Below are positions 21,556-33,135 of a stretch of 64,000 nt of DNA, piece after piece. The notes beneath the pieces were generated by a model. It was not told the origin of the DNA. It searched no databases and saw nothing but the letters and a program-made list of their open reading frames with translations. The first letter of the stretch is position 1. Each line of letters opens with the position of its first letter. Both the position numbers and the translations under genes were made by a program. The stretch is from Geotrypetes seraphini (Eukaryota > Chordata > Amphibia > Gymnophiona > Dermophiidae): positions 99,191,704 through 99,255,703 of the forward strand of contig NC_047088.1 in the NCBI RefSeq assembly GCF_902459505.1. Direction: 5' to 3'.

Positions 21556-22030
21556 CTCTATAAGAAGGCTTGATATCTAAGCTCCATTTTCTCATTTTTG
21601 TGTGCTTTATGATTCAAAGAAGCAGAAGTCCTTGCATTCCTATATTTGATCGATCTGCCAGATTTCTTATCTATATTTACAAGCCAACAATTGTATATCA
21701 TCCGCAAATATAAAAATGCAATAAAATCTAATGATTGTAGCAGAGTAGCAAATAGCAACATGAATATATTAAAGAGATCTGATGCTAATATGGAGCCCTA
21801 CCCCATCAGAAAATGAGTTCAAGGACAAGAAGTTTCCCTTTCAGTCCATACTAAATGAATAGTCATTCAAATATGAATCAAACCAATCAAAAGCAGACCC
21901 TTGTAGACCAATATCAGAATAGTATATTATGATCCACAAGATTGAAAGCATATAAAAAGTCCAGTGATATGAACAACATAGCATATCCAGTGCTTGTGTC
22001 TTGGGGAGGAAGCTAACTCCAGTTATTAGA
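21556..22030 (-). mobile_element. degraded L2-like LINE, RT fragment
   Basis: On the - strand GSILASDLFNIFMLLFATLL is followed, after a frame change, by FIFADDIQLL, the L2-type catalytic FADD box (about 21690-21700). Frameshifts and stops interrupt it. The residual order (GSxLxxxLFNIFM then ADD) is right for an RT palm. Confidence 0.6.
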
Positions 22031-22035
22031 AGTTA

Positions 22036-24020
22036 CGTCTTTGTTACGTTTGGCTAAAGCTCTCCCTTATATTATTGGTATTCACCAAACGGGGTTAATT
22101 GCTCATAGACATTTTTCAAATAATACTAGATTGGCCTTTCATATGCTAAATTTGACTAAAGACATAGAGGATCCGGCCTTCTCTGTATCATTAGATGCAG
22201 AGAAGGCCTTTGATCGAGTGGAATGGATCTTTATGTATCAGGCAATGGAATGGTTTTGTATTGGCTCTGGATTTATGCAAATGATTCAAACCTTGTATAG
22301 TTCCCCTTCTACCAGATTATATATAAATAATACTTTTTCTGAACAGTTTTGTTTGGAGAGGGTAGTTAGGCAAGGGTGTCCGTTATCTCCTTTGCTGTTT
22401 GATATTGTTTTGGAACCTTTATTGTTGGCTATTAAACAAGCGAAGGAGATACATGGTATTCCTTATGCAGGTCGCAAATACAAAGTTACTGCTTATGCAG
22501 ATGATATTTTGCTTCATTTGAGGAATCCTGAATCTACCATCCCATATTTGCTGAATCTGATTAACAGATTTGGAAAATTCTCTGGTTACAAAATAAACTG
22601 GACTAAATCAGAGGTTCTTCCATTGAATGTACATTGTGCAAAAGGTTTATTTGATGAGTTTCCTTTTATTTGGAAGGATGATGGTATTAAATATCTAGGG
22701 ATATGGATTAAAAGTACATTGGAAAATACGATGAAAATAAATTAAAGATCATTATTACAAAAGGTCACGGAGATATGTGAGCAATGGAACCCTTTACACT
22801 TGTCTTGGAGGAGGAGAGTTCAAACGGTCGAAATGATGATCTTGCCAGTAATTTGCTACCAAATGGGTATGTTGCCAATTTATTTTCGAGGGTCCTTTTA
22901 CAAAAAACTAAATGGTATTCTGACAAAATTTGTTTGGATAGGGAAAAAAGCAAAAATCGCTTTAGTATCTCTACAAAAACCAATTGTGGAGGGTGGGGTA
23001 AATTTTCCAAATTTTTATAGGTATCATTAAGCCTATATAATGCGTCAAGGTATATACTTGATCCTCCCTGAGCTCTTGGAGCCAGACTGGTTATATCTGG
23101 AGTGGAAAATCATGTCTCCGATGCGACTATCTCATATACTGTATTAAGTATTAAAATACCTAGTTATGCTAAGGACAATGTGATTTTTATTGGATACCTG
23201 GAAAACAATTAAATTTATTGATAAATTAACAGATGTTCCTTTTATGAAATCTACTTTGTAGTCCTTATGGTTAAACTCTAAGATTTAAATAGGCGGAACT
23301 GTGATCGCTTGGAAGAACTGGATGCAGGCAGGAATTCGAACAATAGATGATTATATCTAATGGAAATCTGCTTGATTTTTCACAACTGCAACAATCATTT
23401 TTAATTTTTGAAGCAGGCTATTCAGTGTGGGTTTCCTGAATGGAAAAATTTAAAAAACTTATTTTAGCCTGCAGATCCTTTCCTACCAAACTGATCTAGT
23501 AGGACATCAGGCTGCCCAGTGGTACAAATTGATTTCTGGATTTTTAAACAGAAAACAAAAAAACAGTCTTAGAGACATCTGGAGCATAGAGATAAAACAG
23601 TATATTTCTGTGTCTCGGTGGCCACGAATTTGGACTTGGAGATTTAAATATACAGCGTCAGCATCTATGAGGCTAACATGGTTATTTTTGTTACATAGGA
23701 TTTTTTGGACCCCAGTTCGATTAAATAAAAAAGGTAGTTCTAAGTCTAATATATGCTTGCATTGTCATATTGATATAGGGACTTTGGATCATCTGCTATA
23801 TTTTTATCCGTTTATATTTATATTTTGGAAGTCAATTTGGGGACAAATAAATTTAGTTTTAGATTCGAACGTTCCACTATCATATGAGGCTATAATTTGT
23901 GGAACGATATTACATGTGAAACCCACTCTAGATAAATATAAGAGTCGAATATTTATGATCATGACAGGTATAGCCATTCAATTAATAATGAGTAACTGGA
24001 AGAACCATGACAGAATAAGT
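22036..24020 (+). mobile_element. Tx1-like L1 LINE, 5'-truncated ORF2
   Basis: The frame 22041-22745 carries RT motifs VSLDAEKAFDRVEW, RQGCPLSPLLFDIVLEPLLL and AYADDILLHL. Later pieces in shifted frames (22784-23030, 23529-24020) cover the thumb and the C-terminal Cys/His region (CLHCHIDIGTLDHLLYF). The stop after MKIN at 22745 and further shifts make it dead. It starts inside the RT and is cut at its 3' end by the hAT at 24021. The copy at 24951-28365 is a close relative on the opposite strand. Confidence 0.9.
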
Positions 24021-24950
24021 CAGTGGCGTACCAAGGGGGGTGGGGGGGGGAGGTCCGCCCCGGGTGCAGCCTTGGGGAGGGGGGGGGGTGCACAGCTGGC
24101 CAGGTCTGGAAAATTCTACCGGGCTGATCAGTCTGTCTCTCCCCGATGTCAATTCTGCCGTCGGAGAGGAAGTTTGGGCCAGCCAATCACTGCCTAGCTG
24201 GGAGGAACTTCCTTTCAGACGGCAGAATTGACATCTGGGAGAGGAATGCTGGTCGGCCCGACGTAGGGAAGACGCAGGGAAGGAGAGCTTGGGGCGGCAG
24301 CGGCTTTAGGGCATGTTACCCGATGGTGGTGACTTGGGAGGCTGTTCCCCAATGGCGGCGACAATGGCTTGGGGGAGGGCAGGGAGAAAGAAAGGGGATA
24401 GGCAGGGAGACAGAAGGAAAGAAGGGAAACAGAGAAAAAGAAAGGGGGCATGAAGAGAGAAAAAAAGAAAGGGAGGCAGGGAGAGAGGAAGAAAAAGCTG
24501 GGGGAGGGAATGAGGTCTGGAGGAGAGGAAGCATACAGGCTGAAAGAAGGGAAGAAAGATTGGATGCACAGTCAGAAGAATAAAGTGCAACTAGAGACTG
24601 ATGAAATTACCAAAAATAGGTAGGAAAAATGATTTTATTTTAAATTTAGTGATCAAAATGTGTCTGAATTTATAACTGCTGTCTATATTTTGCACTATGG
24701 CCCCCCTTTTAATAAACCACAATAGCGGTTTTTAGCGCAGGGAGCCTATGAGCGTCGAGAGCAGCCCTGGGCATTCAGCGCAACTCCCTGCGCTAAAAAC
24801 TGCTATTGTGCTTTAGTAAAAAGAGAGGGGGGTATTTGTCTATTTTTGTATGGTTGTTAGTGCATAGAGTCATCTGCCTTGACCTCATTGAAAAAACCCC
24901 AGAATAGGAATGATAATTAACATTTTCTCAGCGTACAGTGTGCTTTGTGG
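24021..24950. mobile_element. hAT-type composite fragment
   Basis: It starts CAGTGGCGTACCAAGGGGGG and then holds a short inverted repeat (24140-24240, GATGTCAATTCTGCCG / CGGCAGAATTGACATC). A purine-rich GGAAAGAAGGGAA block follows, then the shared module in inverse orientation (TCAGAAGAATAAAGTGCAAC to GTGATCAAAATGTG). The right end is not clear. Confidence 0.6.
24701..24832. mobile_element. foldback MITE, CCTTTTAC family
   Basis: CCCCTTTTAATAAACCACAA pairs with CTTTAGTAAAAAGAGAGGGG, and the inner GCGCAGGGAG pairs with CTCCCTGCGC. Same family and same host position (inside the shared hAT module) as the copy at 8339-8469. Confidence 0.75.
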
Positions 24951-27900
24951 TTTTTTTTTTGTTTTGTTTTATAAATCTTTATTCATTTTCTTATGTTACA
25001 ACAAGTGTTTTAAATAAATTCATTATAAACTTGAATAACACACTTGATTAACTCACGAATTAATATCAAATTTAACATTTCTTTAGAAAATCAATATTTT
25101 ATAAAGTTATAATTTTATGCAAGAGATTCAAAATTTATATAATTATTATTGAATATAATAATCCCCCATCCCTCCCTCCCTCCCTATCAATAATACAGAA
25201 TGAGAAATCTTTATTCATTTTCATATGTTACATCCAGAAATATAAAATTCATACTAATATTTCAAAAATCTAAAATTATATAATTCTTAGTTTATATAAT
25301 AATATCCCATCCCCTCCCCCCTCCCTTCTATACAGTAATACATGAATAAAATTTTAAAAGCTATTCTTTCCATATTTCATATTATATAATCAAGTATTAA
25401 TATATTATATAATATTTAGAAATATGATCCCCCTCATTTTCTTCTAATCAAATTCTATACATGGGAAAAGTAATCATTCTTTACAATATTCAGTTAATGG
25501 TCTCCATATTTTTTGAAATTTACTTATTTGTCCTTTTTGTGTTGCTATAGTAAGCTCCATTTTGTATATATGGCATACAGAATTCCACCAGAATGTATAA
25601 TTTAGTCTGTCATGTTTTTTCCAATTGAATGTGATTTGTTGTATTGCTATTCCAGTTAAAATAAATAGAAGTTTGTTATTACTTGATGATATTTGACTTC
25701 TTGCTCTCATAGTTGTTCCAAATAATATGTCAAGGCTACCGGATTTTCCAACATCCTATTTATTTGGGGCCAAATTGATTTCCAGAATGATAAGATAAAT
25801 GGACAGAAGAATAAAAGATGGTCTAATGTCCCAATTTCAACATGACAGTGCCAGCATCTATTTGACCTAGAGCTATCTATTTTTTGTAATCGAACAGGGG
25901 TCCAGAAAGCTCTATGTAAAAGAAAAAACCAAGTTTGTCTCATAGATGCTGACACCGTACATTTTAATCTCCAAGACCAAAATTGTGGCCATTGAGATGC
26001 AGTAATTTGATGCTTAATCTCAATGCTCCAAATGTCTCTAAGACCATTTTTTGGTTTTTTATTTATATATTCTGATATTAATTTATACCACTGTGCAGCT
26101 TCATGACCTGTTGAATTAATCTGGAAACACATGAATTCTAAACTATGATAATTAGAAAGATTTTTCCATTCAGGGAACCCTACCTGAATGGATTGCTTCA
26201 ATTGCAACCATTTAAAATATTGTGTTTTTTTAAGATCAAATTTATGTTGCAATTGTGAAAACTCCAGCAACTTTCCATTTTTTATTATATCATCTAAAAT
26301 GCGAATACCTGCTATCATCCAGTCTTTCCAGATTATTTTGAAACCGCCGATTTTGATCTTGGGATTTAGCCAAATTGTTTGAGTTGTTGATTTGCTAATT
26401 GGAATAGGATTTAGATTACTTATATATCTTAAAGTTTTCCATGTATCCATAAATATTTTATGTTCTTTGTATAGCCATGGCATTTTGATACTAACTACAT
26501 GACTAAGACGTAAAGGAAATATGAGTCTCCATTCAAGCCAGAACCAATCTGGAATATTATCAGTGGGCTCTGGGAGGATCCAATACATACCTTGACGTAA
26601 AATATAGGCTTGATGATACCTATAGAAATTGGGAAAATTTACCCCTCCCTCCGCAATTGGTCTTTGTAATGACACTAAAGCAATTCTGGGATTTTTCCCA
26701 AGCCAAATAAATTTTGTCAATACTTTATTTAACTTTGTATAAAAAGATTCTTGAAAGAAAACTGGTATCATTCCCATTTGGTAACAAACTACAGGTAAGA
26801 TCATCATTTTAATCGTTTGTACTCTTCCCCACCAAGATAAATGTAAAGGATTCCATTGTTCACACATCTCTGTCACTTTTTGTAATAAACATTTTTCATT
26901 AATTTTCATTGTGTCATCTATGTCTTTTGAAATCCAAATTCCAAGATATTTAGTAGCATCCTCTTTCCAAACAAAAGAGAATGTATCAAATAAACCTTTT
27001 GTACAATGTATATTTAATGGAAGAATTTCTGATTTGTTCCAATTTATTTTGTATCCTGAAAATTTTCCGAATTTCTCAATCAACTCTAGCAAATATGGAA
27101 TGGTAGATTCTGGATTCTTCAAATATAATAATAAATCATCAGCATAAGCTGATATTTTGTATTCTTTATCTGAATGAGGTATACCTTGAATTTCCTTTAC
27201 TTGTTGGATTGCTAATATTAAGGGTTCTAAAACTATATCAAACAGTAAAGGAGACAAGGGACATCCTTGTCTAACTCCTCTCTGTAGATTAAATTTTTCT
27301 GAAAACGTATTATTAATATATAATCTAGCAGAAGGGGAGCTATATAATGTTTGTATGAATCCAGAACCTATACCAAACCATTCCATTGCCTGATATATAA
27401 ATGTCCATTCTACTCTATCAAAAGCCTTTTCTGCATCCAAAGAAACAACAAAAGTAGGCTCATTCATTTTCTTTGTTAAGTATAACATATGAAATGCTAA
27501 TCTGGTATTATGAGATGAATGTCTTTGAGTTATGAATCCTGTTTGAGGCATACCTATAATATGGGGAAGAGCAATAGCCAATCTTAACGCAAGTATTTTT
27601 GCTAATATTTTTCCATCTACATTTATTAAAGATATTGGCCTATAGTTTGAAACCAAAGTGGGATCTTTATTTGGCTTTGGTAAAACAATTGTTAAAGATT
27701 CTGCTATAGTGCCGTTTATGCAACCTTTATTAAGTTGATATTGATAAAGATTTAATAAATAGGGTAATAGAAAATTTTGAAATGTTTTATAGAACTCTAC
27801 TGTATATCCATCACCACCTGGAGCGGATCCAACTCTAAGGGATTTCAATGCTGTTTCTATTTCTTTTAGTGATATTGGCTTTTCCAAACTTCGTTTTATA

Positions 27901-28365
27901 TGTTCAGGAACTTTTGGACCCTTTAACATTTTCAAGAATTCTAAACCTTCTTTTTCTTTATTTAAATAAGTCTCGGAAGAATAAAGAGATTTATAAAATT
28001 TTAGAAATTGTTTTAAGATAGGCTCAATTTGTGTTAATGTGACATTATTTTCATCTTTTATAGCAATTATTTTTGATTTCTTTTTTTTTGCTTTAAGATA
28101 ATTTGCCATTATTCTTCCCGACTTATTTGAGTTTCCGTAATACAATGCCTGCTGGGAGAATAAGTCTTTCCTTTTCATCTTTGATGAGATTTCATTGTAT
28201 TTTACTTTAAGTTTTAATAATTCTTGTTGAATAGAATATTCCCATTTTTCTATTAATTTTGATTCTAAAATTTTTACTTCTTTTTCTAAATTAGAAAATT
28301 GTTTTCTATTTTGTTTATTAAGATATGCCGAATAAGAACTTTGTGGTTTTTTAATATTATTGTTG
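24951..28365 (-). mobile_element. Tx1-like L1 LINE, 5'-truncated but with long open ORF2
   Basis: An 823-codon - strand frame (25707-28178) holds the ORF2 RT: GSAPGGDGYTVEFYK, PNYRPISLIN-type VSNYRPISLINVDGKILAKI, VVSLDAEKAFDRVEWTF, GVRQGCPLSPLLFDIVLEP and the catalytic AYADDLLLYL. The C-terminal CWHCHVEIGTLDHLLFF zinc-knuckle-like region follows. The remaining 78 codons continue in another frame (25474-25710) after a single frameshift. The frame stays open upstream of 28178 to about 28365, where the endonuclease should begin but is truncated. A T-rich run at 24951 is its poly(A) end. It carries little damage, so it is relatively young. It needs its endonuclease to move, so it is inactive. 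Confidence 0.9.
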
Positions 28366-28379
28366 ATAGATCATTTTGA

Positions 28380-28560
28380 CTTGGTCATTTTAAAAGTAGC
28401 TCGCAAGCCAAAAAGTGTGGGGACCCCTGAGCTAGAGCGTTGAAGTTGCGTGTTTCTGCCGTAAAAGTCATCTCTGACGCAACCGGAAGTTGCATCAGAG
28501 ATGACCTTTACGGCAGCCATATGCAACTACAACGCTCTGGCTGCTGAAAGAAGGCAGTTT
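28380..28560. repeat. hAT right end and adjoining hairpin
   Basis: GTAGCTCGCAAGCCAAAAAG then TGTGGGGACCCCTG is a hAT-type end (inverse CAGGGGTCCCC). Directly after it, GTAAAAGTCATCTCTGACGC pairs with the complementary GCATCAGAGATGACCTTTAC around ACCGGAAGT. Confidence 0.6.
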
Positions 28561-28565
28561 AGAAA

Positions 28566-28877
28566 TTGCCGGCCACAGGGCAAGGAGGTTTGTCAGACCG
28601 GGCTTATTGTCCGGGCCAGGGGGGGGGAGGGGAAAGCACCACGAAGGTAAGGGGCAGGGAGGGAGAAAGGGAGCAAAGGTGGGGTGGAGAGGAAAACAGG
28701 GTAAAACAGAGGGGGGGGGGGGAGAAGGATGCTGAAAGCACATGGGGAAGACAGAGTGGGAAGAAGATGCTGAATGGAAATGAGGAACAGAGAGTGGGGA
28801 GAAGATGCTGCAGGAAAATGGGGAAGAGAGAGTGGGAGAAGACGCTGACAGGGAAGAAGACAGAGATGCCAGACTAG
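28566..28877. other. purine-rich GGGAGAGA stretch, no gene
   Basis: G/A-rich quasi-repeat (GAAGATGCTGA units, spaced about 40 bp). Open frames on both strands reflect composition only. It resembles the interior of the composite at 19206-20492. Confidence 0.5.
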
Positions 28878-29036
28878 CGGGATTAGCACATCAGACATTT
28901 AATCACGCGCTAACCCCCGCGGCCGGCTAAAAAACTAACGCCTGCTCAATGCAGGCATTAGTGGCTATCGGGCAGGAAGTTTAACGTGCGGTATTATACG
29001 CGTTAAACTCCTACCGCAGCTTGATAAAAGGCCCCC
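28878..29036. mobile_element. foldback MITE, CCTTTTAC family, left end incomplete
   Basis: CACGCGCTAACCCCCGCG, the central CTGCTCAATGCAGGCATTAG and the right end TTGATAAAAGGCCCCC match the complete copy at 32922-33107. The outer left arm is lost. Confidence 0.65.
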
Positions 29037-29039
29037 TAT

Positions 29040-31862
29040 AGGAAATGATTCAAGATGGCGTCTTGGTAGCAGGACGTGGCGATTTCAGCTCCTGCTAAAA
29101 TTGCTTACCAGTTCTCAATATTGCTATGCCTAAAAGAAGGGGTAGAGTGGCGGTAGCCCGACCGCCAAAGCCTACCTTTCCGCAGCAGGGAGCCATCACC
29201 ACTTTTTTTGCATCTTCGCCTTGGGGCGTTCCCGCTGAGCCAAACACAAGGGAAGCGTCGGCATTGGGGAGCGAGATTTTGCTCAGCCTTGCGGGACCAG
29301 CACCTCCTTTGCAGCCGGGTGAAAGGGGAATGCTGGCTGCAACGCAGACAACGGAAGCTACGCTGTCTACGGAGCTCTCGGGCTTGCTGGCTTCTTAGGA
29401 CTCCCCGGCTGGATCATCTTTACAGCAGGTGGCTACAGTAATTTCAGCAGTCCAGGGAGCACTACCAACTCTTCAACCCTTGAGAGACCTGCTGAAATCA
29501 CCTTGGAATCAATTTGGTCTGCACTGGACTCCCTTCAAAAGGTATGCCTGGGAATCTTACCACTTGTCCAAAATCAAAATGTGAACATACAAAAGTTTGA
29601 AGAGGATTTAAAAGCCCAAGGGGAAAAGGTTAAATCTTTAGAACATTGGTTCAAGGAGTTCAGTCTTGTACTTTAATTATTCAGGACAAATTGGTGTTTT
29701 TGAGGAAAATGGAAAATATGGAAAATTATACTAAACAGTTGAATTTAAGAATTTTGAACTTCCCAAAAACACTTACAATGTCCCCAAAAGAATTGTTTTA
29801 TAAATTTTTGAAAGAAGTCTTTAAATACCCTGAAGATGGGCTTCCTCCTCTACATAAAATATACTTTATACTTGTTTCTGTTAAAAAATCTTCTTCTTCA
29901 GAAGTTGTTCAATCTAATGTGGACCTAAGCCATATGAATTTATCTAGACTATTGGAGACCTCAGAAGAAGAAGTAGTACTTCGATCAATGCTTCTTGTGA
30001 CATTTGTATTTCTACAAGACAAGGAAGCACTTCTTTGCCTATTTTTTAGGTTGAAAGAAGTCTCCTTTATGGATGGCATGATTTCTATATTCTCAGATGT
30101 CTCAAGAACGACACAATCAAGAAGGAAAAGATTCCTGGATTTGAAAGAGAAAGTTAAAACTTGGGGGGCAAAATTTCAACTGCGTTATCCTTGTAAATGT
30201 ATAATTTACTTGGATCAGAATAAGAACATAAGAACATAAGCAGTGCCTCCGCCGGGTCAGACCATAGGTCCATCATGCCCAGCAGTCCGCTCCCGCGGCG
30301 GCCCAAACAGGCCACCTGTCTGAATCATCAGAAGGGGCCCCCCTGCCACCCTGGTTTCCCATTTAAGTCCTATCTTCCCATCGAAGTCCTAACCCTCCGG
30401 TTTTGCACATGCACGACCTGGTCGGGTTTCTATACTTATTTCCTGGATACTTCTCTCAGTATCCCACGATCCCTTTATCCCTCAGGAATCCGTCCAATCC
30501 CTGTTTGAATCCCTGTACCGTACTCTGCCCGACCACCTCCTCCGGCAGCGCATTCCAAGTGTCCACGACCCTCTGGGTGAAAAAAAACTTCCTTGCATTT
30601 GTTTTGAACCTATCTCCCTTCAGTTTCTCCGAGTGCCCCCTCGTACCTGTTGTCCCCTTCAGTCTGAAGAATCTGTCCCTATCCACCCTCTCTATGCCCC
30701 TCATGATCTTGAAGGTCTCTATCATATCTCCCCTGAGCCTCCTTTTTTCCAGGGAGAAGAGCCCCAGCTTATCCAACCTCTCGGCGTATGGGCAGTGTTC
30801 CAGCCCTCTTACCAGTTTCGTCGCTCTCCTTTGGACTCTCTCAAGCACCGCCATGTCCTTCTTGAGGTATGGCGACCAATACTGCACGCAGTATTCCAGA
30901 TGCGGACGCACCATCGCTCGATACAATGGCATGATGACTTCCCGCGTCCTGGTTGTGATGCCCCTCTTTATGATGCCCAGCATCCTGTTGGCTTTTTTCG
31001 AGGCTGCTGCGCACTGTGCAGATGGCTTCAGTGATGCATCCACCAGCACACCCAAGTCTCTCTCAAGTCTGCTGTCTCCCAACAATGCCCCCCCCATTTT
31101 GTAGTTGAACAACGGGTTCTTTTTCCCTATATGCATGACCTTGCATTTTTCCACATTGAAGCGCATTTGCCATTTGTCTGCCCAGTCCTCCAGCTTCTCC
31201 AGGTCCCTTTGCAGGTCCTCACACTCCTCCCTGGACCTAACTCTGCCGCACAGTTTGGTATCATCTGCAAATTTTATGACCTCGCACTTTGCCTCTTTTT
31301 CCAGGTCATTGATAAATATGTTGAAGAGTAACGGCCCCAGCACCGATCCCTGTGGCACACCGCTTGTGACTCCCCGCCAGTCAGAATATTGGCCCTTTAC
31401 TCCAACCCTCTGCAGTCTACCCGACAACCAGTGCTCGATCCATCTGTGCACATCTCCTCCCACCCCGTGGTTCCACAGCTTCCTAAGCAGTCTTTCATGT
31501 GGCACCTTGTCGAAAGCCTTTTGAAAATCGAGGTAAATGAATATTTATGTTTTTTATGAACCTTCCCAATTGGAGTTTTTCTTGGAAGGAAAAGGAGTGT
31601 CAATGCAGAGTTCCAATTGATCCCAATAACTGGTTGATTTCAAATTGAAGACAACCTACCATTTGATTTTGTAATCTTTAAATTCTTTAATTTTCCATTC
31701 CCAATGGATGTGAATTGTTTCTCTCTAATGTGGGCTATTCAAAAGTTTGTATGAACTTAATTTGAATGACTATTTTATTTTCTTTATATATCATAGTTTG
31801 GCTAAACTTTTGTTTGTTCAATACCTATATTTTGTTGAAATAATGATAAATGAATAAATAAA
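29040..31862 (+). mobile_element. L1 (Tx1-like) 5' UTR and ORF1, split by a CR1
   Basis: The frame 29126-29398 starts MPKRRGRVAVARPPKPTFPQ, and later frames give NLRILNFPKTLTMSPKELFY, FSDVSRTTQSRRKRFLDLKE and KFQLRYPCKCIIYLD. These fit an L1 ORF1 N-terminal region, RRM-like centre and C-terminal domain. At least two frame changes break it. At 30222 a CR1 interrupts, and the L1 3' part resumes at about 31533 and ends in ATAAATGAATAAATAAAAAA. Confidence 0.75.
30222..31532 (-). mobile_element. CR1 LINE with undamaged RT-to-C-terminus frame
   Basis: A 349-codon - strand frame (30456-31505) runs MPHERLLRKLWNHGVGGDVH, TSGVPQGSVLGPLLFNIFIN and [12 protein letters not shown] (catalytic FADD). It continues with WADKWQMRFNVEKCKVMHIG, MPLYRAMVRPHLEYCVQYWS and FFFTQRVVDTWNALPEEVVG. 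Upstream, LDFQKAFDKV is still readable up to the truncation point at 31532. The 3' UTR with GAACATAAGAACATAAGC closes it at 30222. The frame has no stops or shifts. The endonuclease and N-terminal RT are missing by 5' truncation, so it cannot move on its own. Confidence 0.92.
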
Positions 31863-32800
31863 AAAGGACCCCTATATCCCACAAAAGAAAAAAATAGGCT
31901 CTGAGAAAGGAGTAGACCAATTGGTAGCAACTGATTTAAACCTTACTGAATTTTTAGAGAATTCCTCTGATACCATACTAAATCGGTCTACATTATTAAT
32001 TACTTGTCTTAATGAGATAGGTTAAAGTCTAATCATGAAAACATATTTTTGAAATAAACAAGTCAAATTTTGTGGTGATACAGTACAAATATTCCCTGAT
32101 GTGGCTAGATCCACCCAGATGAAAAGAAAAGCTTTTCTTTCTTTAAAACCCAGATTACTGGCTCTTGGAGCCACATTCTATTTAAAGTTTCCCTGCAAGT
32201 GCCTAGTGCAACTGCAGTGTAAAGAATATATTTTCTGGGATTCAATTCAATTGGAAAGTTTCTTGAATATGAATGAACAACATAAGACCTAGTAACTGTT
32301 ATTTTTTGAGGAGATATACTGTTAGAGGAATTTTCCCCTTTTGTTAAGGGGAATTCTTGTTTTATAATAATAATAATAACTTTATTTTTCTATACCGCCA
32401 TAGTCGAAAGACTTCTAGGCGGTTCACATTGAAAGAAGGCTGGACAATCAGTGAATTACAGAATGCAGGGAGGAGAAACGTTACATAAAAATTGGGGTTA
32501 TATGAGAAGTGTTACATGAGGCATTGAAGTTACATGAGAAATTACATCAGGTTTGTGAAAGGAAGTATCATAGTGAGAAAAGGTCATTTGTTTAGGCGAT
32601 AAATTTTAATATCATTATATAAAGGAAGTTAGCCCTTTCTTAAAGGGGCTAGATGGAAATAGTTTAAATATTTAATGATTTTTTTCCTAATGGTGTTTGA
32701 CTGTAAAATTCCATTCTTTACTGTTCTGGATATTGAGCTGTTATAAAAATTATAAATAAAAAAACAAAACAAAAACAAACAAACAATGCTTAATGGTAAC
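31863..32800 (+). mobile_element. L1 ORF1 C-terminal fragment and 3' end
   Basis: MKRKAFLSLKPRLLALGATF then YLKFPCKCLVQLQCKEYIFW (32120-32240) aligns with the ORF1 C-terminus of the element at 29040. The 3' UTR resumes after the inserted L2 tail and ends in an A-rich run at 32750-32785. The ORF1 portion joins the 3' end with no ORF2 visible between them. Confidence 0.65.
32364..32612 (-). mobile_element. L2 LINE 3' tail
   Basis: (TAA)n, then TTTTTCTATACCGCCATAGT and CTTCTAGGCGGTTCACATTG, is the inverse of the L2 3' end and matches the first 250 bp of the copy at 60893. It is inserted in the L1 fragment. Confidence 0.75.
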
Positions 32801-32813
32801 CACAAAATTAACA

Positions 32814-33135
32814 TAAGAACATAAGAATAGCCTTACTGGGTCAGACTAAAGGTCCATCAAGCCCAGTAGCCCGTTCTAGCGGTGGCCAATCCAGGCCCCT
32901 AGTACCTGGCCAAAACCCAAAGGGCTCCTTTTACGAAGCCACGTTAGCGGCTTTATCACATGCAACTTTTTAGCGCGCGCTAACCCCCACGCTAGCCGAA
33001 AAACTATTGCCTGCTCAAGAGGAGGCGGTAGCGGCTAGTGTGGCTGGAAAATTAGCGCGCGCTATTATGCGCGTTAAACCACTAACGCAGCTTCATAAAA
33101 GGAGCCCAATGAGTAGCAACATTCCACACTACACA
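32814..33135 (-). mobile_element. CR1/L3 3' tail, split by a MITE
   Basis: AACATAAGAACATAAGAATA, GCCTTACTGGGTCAGAC and AGTACCTGGCCAAAACCCAA match the tail at 47794-47930. The final GAGTAGCAACATTCCA lies after the MITE at 32922-33107. Confidence 0.8.
32922..33107. mobile_element. complete foldback MITE, CCTTTTAC family (186 bp)
   Basis: GGGCTCCTTTTACGAAGC pairs with the right end GCTTCATAAAAGGAGCCC. Inner pairs include TTAGCGCGCGCTAA and GCCTGCTCAAGAGGAGGC. The host CR1 sequence on both sides is continuous in the copy at 47794, which fixes both edges. Confidence 0.85.

Noticed and set aside
30403-31104. A 233-codon + strand frame
   Set aside because: It is the antisense of the CR1 ORF2 frame at 30456-31505, whose protein is clearly recognisable.
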